The notes under the pieces: model-generated
Database searches by the model: none
Told to the model about the DNA's origin: nothing
The model's input: only the letters and a program-made list of their open reading frames with translations
Shown here: piece by piece, positions 24,811 through 37,800 of the stretch
How positions within the stretch are numbered: the stretch's first letter is position 1
How the letters are laid out: every line of letters starts with the position of its first letter
Made by a program: the position numbers and the translations under genes
Assembly: GCA_018894105.1 (NCBI GenBank)
Contig: CM032123.1
Coordinates: forward strand, 5,271,001 to 5,335,000
Reading direction: 5' to 3'
Source of the DNA: Jacaranda mimosifolia
Taxonomy: Eukaryota; Streptophyta; Magnoliopsida; Lamiales; Bignoniaceae
DNA length: 64,000 bases

Positions 24811-24900
24811 CACGTGCCACCATCGGCCATCCCTCACCTACTTCTGTCCTTTCCCCGTACCCACGTGCATGCCTTACCATCCATGCGCGTCCATCACGTG
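24811..24900. promoter_or_regulatory. Cluster of three G-box cores
   Basis: CACGTG occurs at 24811-24816, 24862-24867 and 24895-24900, in a GC-richer stretch containing CCATGCGCGTCC. G-boxes are bound by bZIP and bHLH factors, but no gene start follows within reach on either strand, so this may be an orphan promoter or chance. Confidence 0.35.
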
Positions 24901-24962
24901 ACCAGTACGCCACCACACGAGTGTCTCACTTGGTCTAAATTCTTTCCATTTTATTCTCTTGA

Positions 24963-24963
<1 letters not shown>

Positions 24964-24998
<35 letters not shown>

Positions 24999-25011
24999 TA
25001 ATAATAATAAT
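24964..25011 (+). repeat. (AAT)n microsatellite
   Basis: About sixteen AAT units with one TGATAA interruption. Confidence 0.95.
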
Positions 25012-25883
25012 ATGAGTTTGTATAAATAAAACAAAAGTATCATCCTTGCAATAACTTCATCCGGTCATTTAAAAGGTCTAATTTGAGGTTTATTTATTGT
25101 CGACCGAGTTACGTTTTCTTTAAGAGTAAGTCCAACTACAAATTTATTTTGTAATCAATATAGAATTGGGATCCTGAATGGAATCATTTGGAGTTCAAGA
25201 AGAAAAAAAAAATTCTAAGTACAAATTAGTAAGAATTAAAAAATTGGGACAATAAACTAGTGAATTAATAAAAAGTTTACCTTTGAAATTATATAAGTGA
25301 AATATTTATATGAGGATGTTGAGATTTGTCTGTTCTTTTAGAATTAAATAATATTTGAAAAAGAATGTGTTGTGATCTGTCAAACTTTGAAATTGAACTT
25401 GACCGTGTAAAACAATAAAAGTGCTTGAAACTTTGAATGTAGTTAAAATATCCTTCATAACAAGAGTATGATAGACCTTTTTCTATTTTTCTTTGTCGCA
25501 AAGGAAATAAAAAAATTTTAATTTGTGAAATTACCACTTTTGGAAAAAAGAAGAACAGTTTTTTTACTTTAGGAGGGATAAATTGCAAATCTTCATTGTA
25601 GTTTGTCAAAATTGCAGAAGTTCCAGTTCCAGATTTTTCTTGAAGAGCTTGTTTAAATAGCAAGAACTTCCAGCTGATGTTAAAAAAGCGAAAGATCTCT
25701 GTGTTAAAGCTCTCATCAATCGCTCTCCAAAATTTAACCGATGTATATTACTGTTTGTTTTGTCATAATTTTTCCTGTTTTACTCTGGGTATATAAAATC
25801 CTTTTTGAAATATTAAGGCTTAATAATTATACTCATTTTTCTTTTAAAATATCTAAATAACCAATTTAATCCATCATTCCTAA
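25012..25883. other. AT-rich spacer
   Basis: The longest open frame (25289-25663, minus, 124 codons) is rich in Phe, Lys and Ser and shows no domain. I see no gene here. Confidence 0.5.
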
Positions 25884-26213
25884 GTGTACAATCAAGTCGA
25901 GTCGAATTTTGGCAAAATTTTCGTGCTCGAACTGAACTCGATGAGCCTAAAATTTTAAGCTCGTGTTCGACTCAATAAAAACTCAAGCTCAACTTGGCTC
26001 GATTCAATAAGGTTCGAATTGACAAATGAATTGTAAATAACTAGATGTTCAAGCTCGAGCTCGAAATAAAAAAAAATCAACATAATATATATTTATTAAT
26101 AAAATAAAATATACTATTTAATTATATAATTACTCGCGAGCCTCGAGCCTATATACAGATGGCTCGAGATTGATTCGAATTAGAGCTCGAGCTCTACTTG
26201 TTTGCACCCCCAA
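25884..26213. mobile_element. GAGTCGAG-type MITE, degraded (copy 1)
   Basis: The left part carries AAGTCGAGTCGAATTTTG and the right part GAGCTCGAGCTCTACTTG then TTTGCACCCCC, partly mirroring each other and the element at 30529-30931. It is dense in CTCGA/TCGAG words. Termini are blurred; AAGTGTACAATCAAG pairs only loosely with CTTGTTTGCACCCCC. It is probably a hAT-type MITE by resemblance to the 30.5-kb copy. Confidence 0.5.
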
Positions 26214-29200
26214 TGCTTCCTTCACAATTACAAAATCTTTTTCAAATTTTGCTCCATTTAAAATTATTTAAATGTGTAACATTAAATCTAATAATTTTTT
26301 AAAGGTACCATTCTTTGATTATTTCAATCCCACGACATTATAAAAGTAGTCGAATAGATTATTGCTCATTGACAAATGCAAGACAATTATTAACTTACCA
26401 TATATTTGGAAGCTGTAGAAAAAAATTCCGTTTGTCAATTTTTTGGTTTCAAAAACTAATTATTTTCCTATGCAGTGTTTATATTTTTGAAATAGTGGTT
26501 TGTTATAATTTTCTTTAATGTATTTAATTATTATATTTACAACTCTTCTCAGTTTCAAATCTTATTAAGGTATATTATTTTCGGCAAAATATCATCCTTA
26601 GATAAGGGGCCAAAAAATAGGAAGTTCACCATAATGGCCAAATATTTTGTTTGCACCATCAAATTCCTTCGGAAAATGCTAACTGCAAAATAAGTTTGGT
26701 AAATATGAAAAAATTTAGAGATGAGTTTTTTATAATTACGAAAAAATTAATAACTTAACTAAAAATAAGAAAGATAAGCATAATTAACCATATGATGAAT
26801 GAGAGAAAATCTCATCTCCTAGTAGAACTTGTAAACCAACACTTGACTGCTTTTTTAATTTCACTACTATGAATTATGTGTAAATACAACATGATATATT
26901 TTAATGACGGTTGAGTTAATATCGAGTAATTTTAATTTTTATTTGCTGCTCTAAATTAAGAATATATTGTCCTATTACGGGAATCTAGTTTTTTTTTTAT
27001 TATTTAATTTATGTTATTAAACTAGATATTATGTGAGGGTAATATTGTGAATTTTTCTTTTAAAAGCAGTTTTGGGTGTACCGTTAATTTGTGTTTAAAA
27101 TTTAAAGACAATTTGTAAAATTGTCCATTTAATAAATAAAGTGAAGTTATTAATCTCATCTCCTATAATAAGATTTGATACCTTTATAATTGTTACCATA
27201 GTCTTAACTAGGATAAGAGCTAATCTAATCATGGCTCATCACCTTAATTGTGTACATCAAACATGCTGCTAAATATTACTACAATGCATAATATAGCCTT
27301 GTAGTACATATTAGTCGCAACTTGAGTTAATTTAACAATCGGGTTTTCTTAAATGTCGTACTACTAAGGCTTATAATTGTTATTTTCACAAAATACAGGG
27401 AGCAATTTAGAAATTTCTCTTTCTTGTGAGTTTAAAGTATTGCTCTATAGACTATAGCCTAAGGAGGTTCAAAGTTTAGGCACATGGTCTTGCCAAATTG
27501 CCCTTTTAACTCATGTCTCTTTTAGCTTAGATTCTAATAATGAACACAAATAATGCATCCATGTCATTTATTTAATTGGACATTTAGGTAGAGGGTTTGA
27601 CTAAACTTATTGAAAAGTTAGAAGATATTTTAAAAATTTATAAGATATTAAATTTTATTTTGAAAATTAATAAATTTTTGAATATTAGAATGAAGTAAGA
27701 TTTTAAAACTTATACTGTTAGCAATAATAATATTACAAAAATGATATTTTTAAATTTAAAAAGTTTTTTTCATAATCTTATGATAAACTAAAAACTCTCT
27801 AATTTTTTTAAAAAAAAGAGTTTATAAGATCATAGCATTTTATTTTAAAAGTTTATAAAAATTTTCTCAAAAATTTTACATAACACTCTTTAGCATCTTA
27901 TAAAATTTTAACATCTTATAAGTTATTTTGAAGAGTTTAAAAGCTCATCCAAACATTCTTTTTAACTAAGTTATATACTCTCAGATCATATATAATAATA
28001 TCGGCATCTCACTCATTTTTTCATATTAATTTATCCATGAAATATCTGAAAATTATGTTTCCAGCCGATTAAGAATAAACTTTATCACTTTATACGGATC
28101 TACGGCAATTGGTACCTAACAAAGTGCTATCCTGCTTTGTTTCTGTTTTATTTTTCCCCAAAAGGAACAATGATTATAATAGCCAAGAAAACATAGGCTA
28201 TAACTTTAGGCAACAAGGCATAGTGCTTTTAAAACTTCTAAAGTAAGTCTTGGTTCATTGGATATTTAACCAAGTAAATAAATAATTAATCAAACACAAA
28301 TACTTTATATATAATCTGATCTCTTGTTTTGGGCAACTACAATCAAGGAACAATTTCTTATTTAATTTTTCTAAAAAATTGCGTATTTATTATTGAAAAA
28401 TTCTTCTTGAATTTTGGGCAAGAATATTAATCACATGATGTGGAAAGAAAGACGATGCTTCGTCCCACTTTGAAATTACAGCTTTATTGAATTTTCTTTT
28501 GCCTTTTTTGGAATAATATTTTAAAATTTGAGCTGCACTTAGTCCACATTAGAGAAAAATCAGATCATATAATAATCCACGAGATTATCAAAGGGTAAGA
28601 TCCGCAATCAATAATATTACTAGCACGCTAATTTATAACAACGCTCTTTTCGAGATATAAAATATGTAGTAAAGGCGGATTAACTATTATAATACTTTTG
28701 AGCAATATGATTGGTTGTTAATATCAATTTATTCGTGAGAATATTTGGGGTTCTTAAGTTGAATAATTTTGTGCTAATGCCCTTATTTATGTCACCAATA
28801 TTCCCTTGTTGTCGTTACTTAATTTCTCGTGCATACTTTCATTTTTCTAATATTTCTTCACGAAAATAATATTGTTTCCGTCCCCAATTTAAAGTATAAG
28901 GTCTTATTTTTCGGTGTGATACATAGATTATCTTATTTATGAATAAGAGAGTATTCGGTTAAATCAATTTAAAAGATTTCATAGGATCTTATATTCTATA
29001 AGGTGTTTTCAAAATTTATGAACTAGTATTTCGAAACTTATAAAACGCTAGCAATGGCTATGATATAATTAATATGATTAAAATTTAAAATTAATTAAAG
29101 AAATTTGTTAGAATTTTAAGAATAAATTATTTTTATTTTTTTAAAGAAACTTATAAGATTCTATCATTTTATTTTGAGAGCTTACAAGCTCGTTTAGTAA

Positions 29201-29574
29201 AACTTTACAAAATACTTTTTAATATCTTATAAACTGTCAAATATGGCATAATTACGGTATTTTTAGGAGCTTATATGCTGACTAGATACTTTGAATTTTT
29301 TTTTTCTTTTTCTCTTTCAGATTATTTTAGGACTTAATTAAAAGAATAATGAATTTTACCTTTTTCTTCACTTTCTCCCGTTTAGTCTTATTCATGGAAA
29401 AGAAAGCACAAGATAAAGTAAGAAGTAAAAAGCTTTTACCCATCAAGCAACAATCTTAAAGCACCTTTAGCAAAAATCTCAAAAAACATTTTACAGAAAG
29501 CGTGCATGCTATAGAATCAGTGACCGACTCCATAATTGCGACTCTAATCATTCATCACCCCAACCCCACAGAAC
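26214..29574. other. AT-rich spacer, no gene recognised
   Basis: More than 3 kb of AT-rich sequence without a credible coding region. Two stretches (27600-27960 and 28960-29280) share words such as ttataagat, cttataaact and attttattttgaaaa, suggesting an old dispersed repeat of undefined boundaries. Confidence 0.5.
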
Positions 29575-29641
29575 CAACCCCCCCGCCCCCCCACCCCACC
29601 CCAAAAAAAAAAAAAACAAAAAACAAAAAACAAAAAACAAA
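29575..29641 (+). repeat. C-rich / (A)nC low-complexity tract
   Basis: A C-rich run (29579-29602), an A15 run and then repeated CAAAAAA units. The 64-codon open frame over it is an artefact of the tract. Confidence 0.85.
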
Positions 29642-29817
29642 AGTATTATCTGACTATAAAAATAATACAAATAAAAAAATTCTTAAACACAAATAATAAA
29701 AATTCCTACCTAAATTGCATATTTCTTAATTTATGGTACAAAATTAATAATAAAATTGATTTTGTATTCAATGTAGGCAAGCAAGCGATTTTTACACACT
29801 TATTATATGAGGGTGAT

Positions 29818-30125
29818 GTGGCGCCGAAATTTCGCTTCCGACAAAAGACATATGCTGTGAAGTGGGACCCACTCTGCCACGTGGAATCGGCTTCCGACTA
29901 AAGCTCCGACAACCTAGCAGCTTAATCTCGCAACGTCAGATTTTTGTTAGGTGGGACCCAGGAAGCCGATTTGTCCTTTTGTTGCATTTAACGGGCCTAA
30001 CCGCAGCATTGAAATTTCGCCAAAGTTCTTTTGTCAATTAGCTTTGCCAGCTAAAACGCACTCGCTTCACCAATCCCAATAAATAAACACACCTTTCATT
30101 TTCCCTACTTCTCTCCTCTCTTTGT
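29818..30125. promoter_or_regulatory. Unexplained GC-richer island, promoter-like
   Basis: It stands out from the AT-rich surroundings. It contains a palindrome around GCGCCGAAATTTCGC, a G-box CACGTG at 29878-29883, two GTGGGACCCA boxes, repeated CTTCCGAC, then CAATAAATAAACACACC (possible TATA) and a pyrimidine-rich stretch (30095-30121). The order resembles a plus-strand promoter and leader, yet no coding region follows. It could be an orphan promoter or an internal transposon piece. Confidence 0.35.
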
Positions 30126-30528
30126 AATTAATGTAAATATATATTTAGGGTTAGTTTAAATGTTTATTAATAACTGATTTAATTCTCATGAGAAGTATTT
30201 AATCAGCGTTGGGTTTTGTTGCTCGTCATTATGCCATATTGAAACGCGTAAATCAAAAGTTAAATGGAATTGTATTTGTTGCACAGATAAATATAAATTT
30301 TAGGATTTGAATTTTGATGAATTCTTAATGTGTATAAATTAAAAAAAATAAAATAAATTAGATTATATTTTCATCACGTATTATAATCATTTTAATTGAT
30401 TGATAACTTTTTTCTATTAGAACAATCAAATATATTATTGATTAAAAATACTAAATAATATTTTAAATTAGATTTAAATGATTTGAAATTGATGATTGAT
30501 GTTGTTTATAAAAACAACAGTTACATAT

Positions 30529-30931
30529 AGGGATGCAAACGAGTCGAGTCGAGTCGAGTTTTAACCCTTTCTTCATACTCAAGCTCGACGAGCCAAAGAA
30601 ATTGAGGCTAGGCTCCAGCACTTGTTTGGACTCGGCTCATTTCAATTCGATTCATTAGACTCTAACTCATCATCAAGTTATAAAGGCTCAAGTTTGGTCT
30701 TGAGTTTGAGCTCGAAAAATTAAATTATTTAATAAAAAATTCTAAAAATTAATATATGTTATTATAATATTTTCAAATATAAGTATTTTAAAAAAATACA
30801 TGCTCACGAGTCAACTTGTGAATTTGCAAACAAGAATTATTTGGCTCAGGTTCAAGCTCGAGTTCAAACCTATACAAACTTGGCTCGAGCTCGAATTATT
30901 CGAACTTGAACTCAAACATTTTTGCATCCCT
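30529..30931. mobile_element. GAGTCGAG-type MITE (copy 2)
   Basis: Termini AGGGATGCAAA and TTTGCATCCCT are perfect 11-bp inverted repeats. The interior starts with (GAGTC)n and is rich in CTCGAG/CTCAAGC words on both arms. The immediate 8-bp flanks (TTACATAT, AATTATAT) agree at only part of their positions, so an 8-bp hAT duplication is possible but eroded. No coding capacity. Confidence 0.75.
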
Positions 30932-31766
30932 AATTATATATTTCTTTCACAATATACACGATCATATTTTACATTAAAGTAAATAATAATTTTAAAATAA
31001 TTAAAATTTGAAATATCTGTTGATAAAAAAGCGTCCTATCAATATATCTTTCTAGTATAAAGCTTTCTATCAATATATATTATAAAAAAAAACCTTAATC
31101 CGCAACAACTAACTTAATCATCATGACTCAACTTTAAAATTTGCTAAGTAATAATAATACCACATATACCATCTGGTTGGCAAGTTTCCAATAGAAACCG
31201 TGCAATATTCAAAGTGGAGATATTCAAGGTAATTAAACGGACCCTTATATGGTAATATTGTCAACCCATATCTCCAATAATGGATAAGAACAAGAGGTGC
31301 ACCCTCAACCAGGAATTTCTTTTCCTACTTTCGTAGCCAGAAAAAAGGAAAAGCAAAAAAGAAAAAAAGGAAAAAGAAAACATGATTGGTTGCAACACTA
31401 GGAGATTCCAATAATTCATCAAATGACAAGTATCTATAATGCATAAATGTCAATAAGTGGATACATGAATGTGATACGTAACAAATAATTTTTAAGAATT
31501 TCAAGAATTAAAATAATTTCTATATGATTGTTCCATATATTTTATATATAGATATATGCATTCATAAATATGTTTACAGTTAGTGATTGATTTATAGAGA
31601 GATTAGTGTGAATGCAAGTAGAAGAAATTAAGTTTATGTTCATACTAGTTTTGACTTTTAATTGATGCGATTCAAAATTATGGTGTTGAAAAACATCAAT
31701 GAAAAATTTGATATTATACCTACTATATATAAAGCACCAATTTTATTTTGGTGTGTTTTCGAGTAA
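30932..31766. other. AT-rich spacer with Helitron 5'-end scrap
   Basis: No gene. Near 31722-31745 the text ctactatatataaagcacca resembles the 5' end of the adjacent Helitron, suggesting a truncated relative inserted just before it. Confidence 0.5.
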
Positions 31767-32105
31767 TCTATACTATATATAAAGCATATCTCCCTTTTTT
31801 AGCATGTTTGGAAGTAGTCTTTCTAAAATACCCTCATTGTTACTTTTGAGGGCATGTCTACATTGATGTATGTTCGTATTTACCTCATATGAGGTATTAT
31901 TAAATTAAATGATGTATGTCTTTTTACAATAAGTTATCGTTAATTCTACAACAAATTATTGGTTCGCATTTTTAGTTCATTAAATGGTTGGTAAATATTT
32001 AAAAATAATAATTAAAAGATATTTTTTAAAAAGAAATTGTTGTATTAGATAACATAAATTCATAATTTTGAATTATATATTTTATAATATTAAAATAATA
32101 AATAC

Positions 32106-32109
<4 letters not shown>

Positions 32110-32152
<43 letters not shown>
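32110..32152 (+). repeat. (AAT)n microsatellite
   Basis: About fourteen uninterrupted AAT units within the Helitron interior. Confidence 0.95.
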
Positions 32153-32428
32153 TAGTTGAATCTAATTATCTTTATTTATTAACTAAAATAAAAAAAATTA
32201 AGAATAAATATAAAATCTAAAACTATCATCCTAACAATATAATTTAATTTTAAATTAGAAATTTAATTATTTTAATCATTTTAATATAATTTGATAATTT
32301 TAAATCAATACAGTAGGTTAAAAAACAATTATTTTGGATTAATACTAATAATATATTAAAAAATAAATATGTTTAAATTAAATTAAATTAAATAAATAAA
32401 TAATAATTATATTAATATTGATATTAAA

Positions 32429-32454
32429 ACACACACACACACACACACACACAC
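32429..32454 (+). repeat. (AC)n microsatellite
   Basis: Thirteen AC units followed by a C-rich stretch inside the Helitron. Confidence 0.95.
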
Positions 32455-33515
32455 CCACACCCCAACATTCATCTTCTTCTCCCCAACCCCTTGTCCCATG
32501 ACTCCCACCCTGCTAGTCCACCCTCCTCCTATCCTACCAGCCAATAGTTGGGCTGACCATGGCCAGATCTAGCCCCTGACCAGTCAGCCGCCGGCTATGG
32601 CTGTTGAATTTGGGTGGAGATTGGGAATGAGAGAAATGGAATATATATAGATACATGCATATACACACATATATATATTTATTTATATGATATATATTCA
32701 TGTATATGTAAATATATACTATTTTAAAATATATTTTAGTGGAGGATTTTTGTAGTGTTTAATTTTTAAAATTTTTTTAGTGAGGGTTAATGGATGTTTC
32801 ATATTTTGTGAGTTTTTTCATAAATAGATCAAATTTTAATTTTTTTTTCATAAATTGATAATAATTTTCATTAAAATTTTAACGGAAAATTGGACAATGA
32901 ATCAAAAGTGTTTAAAAAGTTATAGAATTAATTTGGACTACAAATATTCAATACCATAAGTTTGAAACTAATAGTGCACTCATTGTTAAATTATGAGACC
33001 AAAAAGGCAAAATTTTAATTTGGTAATTAAATAAGTTTTTAATAATAAAATTTTTATTATTGGTAGTCACTCTTTTAGTACAATGAACAATTAACATGCA
33101 ATTAGAATTAACCATCAATCAGTCATATAGGTAGCAAGTTAAATGGACTTATTATATTGTCAATTAATCATTAAAATGAAATGTTATGATTTCACATTTT
33201 AAATAAAACGGTTTACATTTAATATATCTATACATTCCTCACATGAGGTATGTAAAATCAAGTTTGCATCATGGACTACTCCTACCTTTTAATTCCTATA
33301 ACTACTTAGGTAGTTACCTTTTTCGTTTTCTAATATTTTTTCTCTCCAATTTTTTAATTTTTTTTCTTTTTCATTCTTAATTCTTTTTTTCTTTTACTTA
33401 TCACTAACATTTAAATAAATACATTAAAAATATTAAAAATTATAGTAAAATTTAAAAGAGAAAATGAATGTCTATGAAATTTTAGCACACATATCGAGTG
33501 TGCCAAAATTGCTAG

Positions 33516-33725
33516 TATTTATAAAATGCCTTCATTATTATCTTTTCATCCTTATAACTACTAAGTTAGTTTTTCCTTTAATTTCTTTTCTCTCCAATTG
33601 TTTATTTTTTTTTCTTCCATTATTTTATTTATTTTAATCTTTTTTAATTATCCTAAAAACTTAAGAAGTACACTGAAAATATTAAAAAATTATAATATCT
33701 TACATTTACTTCAGCAATATAATGT
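33516..33725. repeat. Duplicated Helitron-tail-like segment
   Basis: Text after the Helitron end (ataactacta.gttagttttt, tttctctccaatt, cactgaaaatattaaaaa) repeats the order of words at about 33297-33450 inside the element. It is probably the remnant of a second, older related element next to the first. Confidence 0.5.
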
Positions 33726-34239
33726 TTTATTCTATGGAATACTTCAGCAAGAAAGTATAAATGTAATATTGCTATGATTGACGTAAGTTGAGTTAGGTTT
33801 GATATCAACTAAAATTTTGTATAACAATATAGTTAAATCTAATATTTAAAGCAATGATTAATGTAACGGCAACATGCTTTTAGCCTAACATAGAAGTTTG
33901 GCACCGTTAAAACCGAAGGATGCGGATGGAAGACTCTGGTCTACTAAGTTGATAACTGATAAGATTGTTACCGGATAGAACGTAATAATTGTAGTATATA
34001 TTGGCACATAAAATTGTCAAATAATGGACCCCACAACTCAACTTTCTTGTCGAATCCTATTCAAACTTTCCTATCAACAACTATTTACTTGTTTGCTCCA
34101 AAATTTTGGTCCACCGGATTAAATTTCTGATTGAATGGTCAATCTTACTAACATTGTTTGCTACAGTTATTAGAGATATTTATTGATTATTATTTTCTGT
34201 ATTTTTTTATTAATAATATTTAAACTTCGTCACACATTG
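33726..34239. other. Spacer
   Basis: No gene or repeat boundary is recognised in this AT-rich stretch. Confidence 0.4.
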
Positions 34240-34850
34240 AAACTAATCGAGAGTTCAAATATTTTCATCCTTGTTCCAGCGATAGTCGGAGTATTCCTTT
34301 CCTCTCATCCATTCGGTGGAAGGGTCGGACTATTAAGAATAGTACGATCAAACCGGAGTAAGCTATCCATAGACGGTGGGGTAGCTAGCTTGTGGTACTG
34401 GATTGGTATTTCATTTCATCTCAATCCCATCTCCTATCCCTACATAAGAGTGGATCTCTCCCTGGTAGCTTGACTCCATAATCATTTACGAATTAGAGTT
34501 CATTTATATGTGTACGAGACCTTCTCTACTTGAAAGTAAATTGTAGAACGAGAGGCTTTATGTAGGCAAACGAGGTGAAGAGAAAACGAACCATACGAGC
34601 CTATTGACATTTTCGATATTTATTATATATGTGAGGGGATGGGGTCCATTGATTCATTTTGACAGACTGGGACATTTCATTCTAACAGACTGGGATAGAG
34701 GGATTGAAATTAGAAATGAAAGACAAGTTACACAAATATAATCTATTGAAGAACCTGGGAGACATGGAGGGCATAGGTTAAGTACAAGACAGATAGACTT
34801 AGGCCAAGAAAGCGAACGAAGCTACGCTAAGTGAGAACTAGGCCTGAAAT
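34240..34850. other. Foreign-looking block, possible organellar (mitochondrial) insertion
   Basis: About 600 bp with markedly balanced base composition, few homopolymers, and purine-rich phrases such as GAAAGCGAACGAAGCTACGC and AGACTGGGATAGAGGG that read like plant mitochondrial spacer. It contains a 96-codon open frame (34183-34473, plus) with no recognised domain. The duplicate phrase GACAGACTGGGA/AACAGACTGGGA occurs at 34660-34695. The organellar origin is inference from style only. Confidence 0.35.
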
Positions 34851-37800
34851 TTGACATACAAACTACCTTCCATTCCTCATCATTAAAATAATTCTTCAAC
34901 ACAAAACCCTAATTACCTTGTTGGGTGAGATTATATCTCGCATATTCAGTATTGTGCATATTGGTCGATCATCACTTATAATACTCAATTGCATTCAAAA
35001 ATATTATAAAATCAATATTTTATTCTTTTATAAGAATCAAGATATTTTATTTTTTGATGATTTTGTTTAATTATTTTTATAATAATTAAATTTATCGTCA
35101 AACATAAAGATCAATCTATAATAAAATATTTTTTCATTAATACATGTCCTCCAATAAAAAATAAAATCAAGTCATTTTTTATTTTCCTATATTAAATCCT
35201 AAATCCGATATAAGTCAAGAGCCGCCTTAAAAAATAGAAAGAGTGTCTTAATCGTGATTCTCGTGATACAATTTATTACTCAATTTAAATTAGTAGAGTA
35301 CAGCTTCATGGGAGAGTCACATAGGACCCATTTGCATTTGACTATTCGAAGTTAACTAAAGAAACGGCTAAAAGCATAAGAATAATCCACCGTTAGGTCC
35401 GAATTTCCGTTTAGTCCACAACTTGTGCGCATTGTCTCACCTTTTTCCATTCTTGGATAATATTATCTTCTACACTAAGCTATATTTAAGTTGGTCATTA
35501 AGTGGATTACAACTAACAGAAGGAGCCCAACTTGAATTTTAATAAGAGTTTAAGGTTGAAAACAAACAAAAGCCCCGTACGTCTCAATCTATCTTAATAA
35601 TTGCTTACGCACCAAAATCTTTTACGTTCATTCTTTTTATTTGAAAAATAATTATTGCAAAATTACGATTTAAATCATTTATTTCATTCGCTATTATATC
35701 TCTTATTTTATTTTATACATATATGACATCTATATTAAATATTTTTTATAAAAATAATTGACTGAGAATAAGATATATATGTCACAAATACAACAAATTA
35801 GAATATGAGATGAAATAAAGAATGAAATAGATGATCCAAAGTGTAAAATTGAGGCAATTTCAAAATATTTCCTCTTATTCTTTTGCTACAATTGACTATT
35901 TTTCTTGAAAAATAATTGAATAAGTAAAATAAATACTAAAATTTAAAAGTTTACTAACATCATTAAATAATTTGATTTTATATTATTAAAAACGTGACAA
36001 TTATGTAAATGCTTGACTTGAATTACTGGTTGACCCAATAAACCGTTAGAAGTGATCCGCAAGTAAAGTAATAAATGAGCAAACAGTACTCTGATTTGAA
36101 CCGTAATAAATAAAGTAAACGACCCATTAGCCTTTATCTTTCACGTCTCCACAAACAACAGAAGAAAAAGGCAATAAATATACGTCTTTGTGTTTTGACA
36201 TTTTGCACCCTCACCAATAATACTACAAAAATTGACATACAAACTACCTAAATAAAACTATTAAATATTATGCACTAACTTTTTAGTTCTATAAATAGAA
36301 ATGAATAATTGAAGAACAATATTTTACTTAAAAAATTATTAACTAATAATAAACAAATTAAAGGGCATCTTTCCCATATTTATATAAAACAAAAAAAGTA
36401 TATAACTCAACTTCTTACTTCCTTTTCCTTTTACAGAAAATAGTTAAATAATATTTTAGTCATTCTATCAATATTTTAAACTCATGAAATAAGATCAGTA
36501 CATCATTAATAATAATTAAAAAAAAATATTATGCTAGTAAAGTAATACTGATATTATTGGGATTTAAAATCAATAATTTCTTGATTTCGAGGTTTCTGTC
36601 TTTTCATTAGAGTAAGGATTCCTTGAAAATTTTATTTCCTCGCGTGATAAAAATAAATAATATATGAAGGGTATTTTCATCATTCCACTATCCAAATCGT
36701 TATTACCCTCCCAACTAGTCTTTAATATCAGAGGTGGTCCTCGTCTTAGATTTTTCAGCACCAAGAATACTGTTAACAGATTGAACTTTCAAATTTGAAG
36801 AAAAGGGGTATTAAATTTATTGACTTTGGCAATTTTTATGACTCAGATTTCGACTTCAACTCCTGTTTTTTTTATTAATAATGGTGGAGTATATGTCAAA
36901 ATAAAATTCTAACAGTAATAAATGTCACAGGCCAACTGCCTGCGACCTGTCCTACATTTCTGTGCTGGACTAAATAAATAATTGAACTAATTATAACAGA
37001 TGGGAGTGCAGAAATTTTGTCAAACGCACAAAGGAAAAATTAGTTGGTAGAAAATTGAAATGTGGGGTTACGCATACAAGTAAATGAGAGACACAAAAGT
37101 CTACGAAATAGAACGGTTACAAAATTGGGCGGTAGGAGAAATTGACGTTTTGGGGAATTTTCATGCTACCTGAGACTGTCACAACAGAATAGTGAGTTCT
37201 TAGATGTATTTATAATGATAATGAGATACTGACATAATTAAATTAATTTTTTTTTAATTTTAATTAAGTGATATCTCATGGCCCAACTTTTTGGAGAGGG
37301 AGATATTTCTTCTGCTGTCATTTTTTTTTTTTTTTTCGGTTGAATTTATTTTGGAGATATGTACTAATGGGCCATGAGATAGTACAGTCTTTTTCCAAAC
37401 TATGATTGTATCCACTAATTTCTTTTTGAAGGGCCCAAAAAGTTTTGGGCCCTCATTATCTTTGTTGTTTTCTAGAGTGTGAAATTTTTTCCCTTGATTG
37501 GTTCGAGAACCAAAAAACCAACGAGAAAAAGACTTTTTACGAAAAGCAACATGAGATAAGAAATTTAATATATTTCATTAAGATTTTGTATGCAAGTCGA
37601 TTCTATTTTGCTTCAAGAAAATGATTACTGTTAAATTATGTTCTTTTAAGGTTTAATCAAATTTTAATAGGAGTTCAAAATTCAAGTTGGTTTTATTTTT
37701 CTTCTTTATTTATCAGAAAAAGAAAAGAAAAGAAAAAAAAAAGGTATCAAACAATGTCAACTATTTTATTTACATGACAAATCATTCATATAAACTTCAA

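Larger units (their letters stand above)
31767..33515 (+). mobile_element. Non-autonomous Helitron, 1.75 kb
   Basis: The 5' end TCTATACTATATATAAAGC follows A31766. The 3' end carries the hairpin GCACAC-loop-GTGTGC (33485-33503), then eight bases and CTAG, followed by T33516. These are the standard Helitron insertion marks. The interior holds an (AAT)n tract (32110-32152), an (AC)n tract (32429-32454) and a GC-richer patch at 32470-32620, but no Rep/helicase gene. The 3' end is clearly related to the inverted copy at 58917-59205. Confidence 0.78.

Noticed and set aside
34183..34473. 96-codon frame as a membrane protein gene
   Set aside because: Only the first 20 residues are hydrophobic, from AT-rich DNA; the remainder has no recognisable family or splice partner.
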